Origin: Marinobacter sp. F4218
GTDB taxonomy: Bacteria > Pseudomonadota > Gammaproteobacteria > Pseudomonadales > Oleiphilaceae
Assembly: GCF_019443085.1 (NCBI RefSeq)
Contig: NZ_JAHZIL010000004.1
Location: 248,001-312,000 of the forward strand
Reading direction: 5' to 3'
Length of the DNA stretch: 64,000 nucleotides
This document shows positions 62,334 to 64,000 of this stretch, piece after piece; positions within the stretch are counted from its first letter, which is position 1; each line of letters begins with the position of its first letter. The notes under the pieces were generated by a model. The model did no database searches. It was not told where the DNA came from and saw only the letters and a list, made by a program, of their open reading frames with translations. The position numbers and the translations under genes are program-made.

Positions 62334-62651
62334 TCAGTCGATATTGATCAGCAACACCCCGATGATGGCGAGGGCGAGCAAAAACCACCGAGCGTAGAAA
62401 TCGGGTTTGTCATCACCCTTATCGGACGCAACGGCAGTGTTACCACCGGCCTCGTATTCCTGAACCAGTTCTCTGGCCCGGTACAGGTCCTCGTCCTCCA
62501 CGTGGACATTGCTGAAACCGGCGGCACCGATTTCGCCCATGGCACCTTGCAGGTAGTGTCCGCCCACATGGGCGTCAAGACCGTGGGCATTGAGATATCC
62601 CGCTACAATGTGTGCCTCGGTGATGTCCCGGGCCCGATAGGCTATTTGCAT
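62334..62651 (-). CDS. DUF2007-domain protein with C-terminal membrane helix
   Basis: The 105-residue protein starts at ATG 62651 after AGGAG. The DUF2007 core (IAYRARDITEAHIVAGYLNAHGLDAHVGG then VHVEDEDLYRARELVQEYE) is followed by a C-terminal membrane helix (FYARWFLLALAIIGVLLINID). The domain is a putative signal-transducing protein of unknown ligand; this copy is membrane-tethered. Confidence 0.85.
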   Translation of the reverse strand: MQIAYRARDITEAHIVAGYLNAHGLDAHVGGHYLQGAMGEIGAAGFSNVHVEDEDLYRARELVQEYEAGGNTAVASDKGDDKPDFYARWFLLALAIIGVLLINID

Positions 62652-62760
62652 CGCCCTGCTCCTTCTGTGATCTTTGAGGGCAGAACCCGCCGCGATCAAC
62701 GGGTATTATTTCAAGCATAGTTCGCCCCCATGTCCGGGGCCAATTTGATACGGACGCCCC

Positions 62761-63837
62761 ATGCTCTGGATTCTTCTGGCTATCGTTGCACTGATTATTG
62801 TCGTCACCCTGGTGCTGTTCCGGGTTGAGGACCTGTCTCACCTCGACAGCCACGAGCACCCGGTCCGGGAGGGCCCTCCGAGCGATGCTCACCAGGAAGT
62901 CCTCGGCCGTATTAGGGAACTCGGACAAAGCTCCCGCGGGCTCAGGGGCAAGGCGCGCCTGACTGCCCTGCGGAAACATATGGATGGTCTGAGCGACGGG
63001 CTGAGCCTTGATTCCGAATTTCGTGCCAACGACAGCCCCCGGGGCGAATGGGTGATTGCTCCGGGCGTCGACACCCGTCGACGGGTCTTTTACATCCACG
63101 GTGGCGCATGGGCGGCTGGCAGCCCAAGAAGCCATCGGGGAATTACGGACCGATTTTCCCACCTGGCCAACGCCGCGGTTTTTGCGGTGGACTACCGGTT
63201 GATGCCTGAGAACCGCTACATGGACGGAGTCCGGGATTGCCGTAAGGCCTATGCCTGGTTGTTGAAGCACGGGCCGGATGGCCCCGGGGAGGCTTCTTTC
63301 GTAGTGGTCGCGGGTGACTCGGCGGGCGGCAGCCACACCCTCGGATTGCTGGCGTGGATCCGGGACAACGGACTTCGTCAGGCCGATGCGGCCGTAGCCC
63401 TGTCGCCGTCGACCGACCTGACCCTGACGGCGCCCAGCAATCGCGAAAACATCCGCACAGATCCGCTGCTCGGGCCCGCATTCGGGGGGCTGTCAAAAAT
63501 TCCGTTGCCGGTGATCTGGTGGGCCACCCTTGCTGCATTCCGGGTGTCACCCGCAAGCGCCGTGGCGTCGCCGGTCCGGGGTGATCTGCGCAATTTGCCA
63601 CCCACCCTGATTCACGCCAGCGATACCGAAATGCTGCTCGATAACGCCCGCAGGTATACCGCCAAGGCCCAGGCCGAGGGGTCGCCCGTGGAGCTGCACA
63701 CCTGGGCCGGCATGGTCCATGTTTGGCACATTTTCGTGTCACTGCTACCGGAAGCGGAAGAAGCCTTCGAAGATATCAAAGAATTTTTGCACAGGGTCGA
63801 ATCGGGCAGCGCTCAGCCGCAAACGACTCAGACCTGA
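62761..63837 (+). CDS. Alpha/beta hydrolase (HSL/acetyl-hydrolase type esterase)
   Basis: The 358-residue protein has an N-terminal membrane helix (LWILLAIVALIIVVTLVLF). The esterase core shows the oxyanion motif FYIHGGAWAAGS, nucleophile VVAGDSAGGSHTL (Ser), the acid near ASDTEMLLDN, and the histidine in MVHVWHIF. It belongs to the HSL/alpha-beta hydrolase-3 family, probably membrane-anchored, with short-chain ester substrates. Confidence 0.88.
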   Translation: MLWILLAIVALIIVVTLVLFRVEDLSHLDSHEHPVREGPPSDAHQEVLGRIRELGQSSRGLRGKARLTALRKHMDGLSDGLSLDSEFRANDSPRGEWVIAPGVDTRRRVFYIHGGAWAAGSPRSHRGITDRFSHLANAAVFAVDYRLMPENRYMDGVRDCRKAYAWLLKHGPDGPGEASFVVVAGDSAGGSHTLGLLAWIRDNGLRQADAAVALSPSTDLTLTAPSNRENIRTDPLLGPAFGGLSKIPLPVIWWATLAAFRVSPASAVASPVRGDLRNLPPTLIHASDTEMLLDNARRYTAKAQAEGSPVELHTWAGMVHVWHIFVSLLPEAEEAFEDIKEFLHRVESGSAQPQTTQT

Positions 63838-64000
63838 ACCTTGCCGCGCAGAGCCTTGGTCTTGCCCTTCTTGGTTTTACGGTCAACCCGCTTGCGTTGA
63901 GCGGATCGGGAGGGTTTGGTGGGCCGGCGGGCTTTTCGCGGTTTGACCGCTTCCAGTATCAGGTCCTTCAGCCGCTTCAGGGCGTCTTCCTTGTTCAGCT
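63828..64000 (-). CDS. arfB: Peptidyl-tRNA hydrolase ArfB, C-terminal part (cut by window edge)
   Basis: Only the last 57 codons are present, ending in a Lys/Arg-rich tail KPRKARRPTKPSRSAQRKRV, then DRKTKKGKTKALRGKV, which matches the C-terminal extension of ArfB/YaeJ that inserts in the ribosomal mRNA channel to rescue stalled ribosomes. The GGQ domain would be beyond the edge. It overlaps the end of the convergent esterase gene by ten bases. Confidence 0.85.
   Translation of the reverse strand, partial: LNKEDALKRLKDLILEAVKPRKARRPTKPSRSAQRKRVDRKTKKGKTKALRGKVQV

Overview
The window is a gammaproteobacterial chromosome segment. Gene content fits Marinobacter or a close marine relative best: a rhombosortase with a GlyGly-CTERM substrate, a PA2778/PA2779-type pair, a valine-degradation mmsAB cluster, a YeeN-type YebC protein and RluF. 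The genus is an inference from gene content only. Most of the window is GC-rich, dense, ordinary chromosome; positions about 200-3490 are visibly AT-rich in their genes and look acquired.

Region 1 (1-3850) is the accessory part. A LemA-family gene leaves the left edge. It is followed by a gene-free stretch (about 200-600) rich in hairpins that looks like a structured RNA, possibly HEARO/omega-RNA-like. Next come two integron gene cassettes without an integrase in view (a CALIN). Cassette 1 (632-1225) encodes a small membrane protein. Cassette 2 (1226-3482) encodes a PD-(D/E)XK-type nuclease followed by two small proteins that are paralogues of each other. This three-gene unit is my main candidate for an undescribed, probably anti-phage, system. 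The cassette ends match exactly: each cassette's first bases are the reverse complement of its own attC left core. A ynfA-family gene follows the second attC.

Region 2 (4200-18780) holds an exported DUF5602-like protein, a small lipoprotein, a GlyGly-CTERM beta-helix surface protein with its likely protease (rhombosortase) nearby, a 2OG-Fe(II) oxygenase, adenine deaminase, a TetR regulator with a palindromic operator followed by an FAD oxidoreductase, an RND efflux pump pair (permease and fusion protein), and two membrane proteins.

Region 3 (18800-30220) is a leftward operon of eight genes: AMP-dependent acyl-CoA synthetase, PaaI-type thioesterase, alpha/beta hydrolase, then a complete branched-chain-amino-acid-type ABC transporter (livG, livF, binding protein, livH, livM). 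Two similar MerR-type palindromes sit before the synthetase and before livG. Upstream are a proline-racemase-family protein lacking both catalytic cysteines, an MDR alcohol dehydrogenase and an AI-2E-type exporter.

Region 4 (30500-42910) has an NTF2-like protein, a cupin, an exported amidohydrolase, OsmC, a GlxA-type regulator, and the valine/isobutyrate pathway: mmsA, acyl-CoA dehydrogenase, enoyl-CoA hydratase, 3-hydroxyisobutyryl-CoA hydrolase and mmsB, with divergent mmsR.

Region 5 (43000-64000) includes a di-iron (ODP-type) metallo-beta-lactamase-fold protein behind an FNR/ANR-like box, YeeN, a glutamine amidotransferase, a Ser/Thr kinase-PP2C phosphatase-FHA operon, a phospholipase D-like protein, the PA2779/PA2778 pair, a methyltransferase-CobW GTPase pair, a FetAB-type ABC exporter, a decayed solute-binding-protein gene, rluF, a GNAT-nitrilase fusion, thpR, two short-chain dehydrogenases, the ohr/ohrR peroxide-resistance pair, a DUF2007 protein, an esterase, and the 3' end of arfB. 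I saw no rRNA, tRNA, CRISPR array or replication origin.
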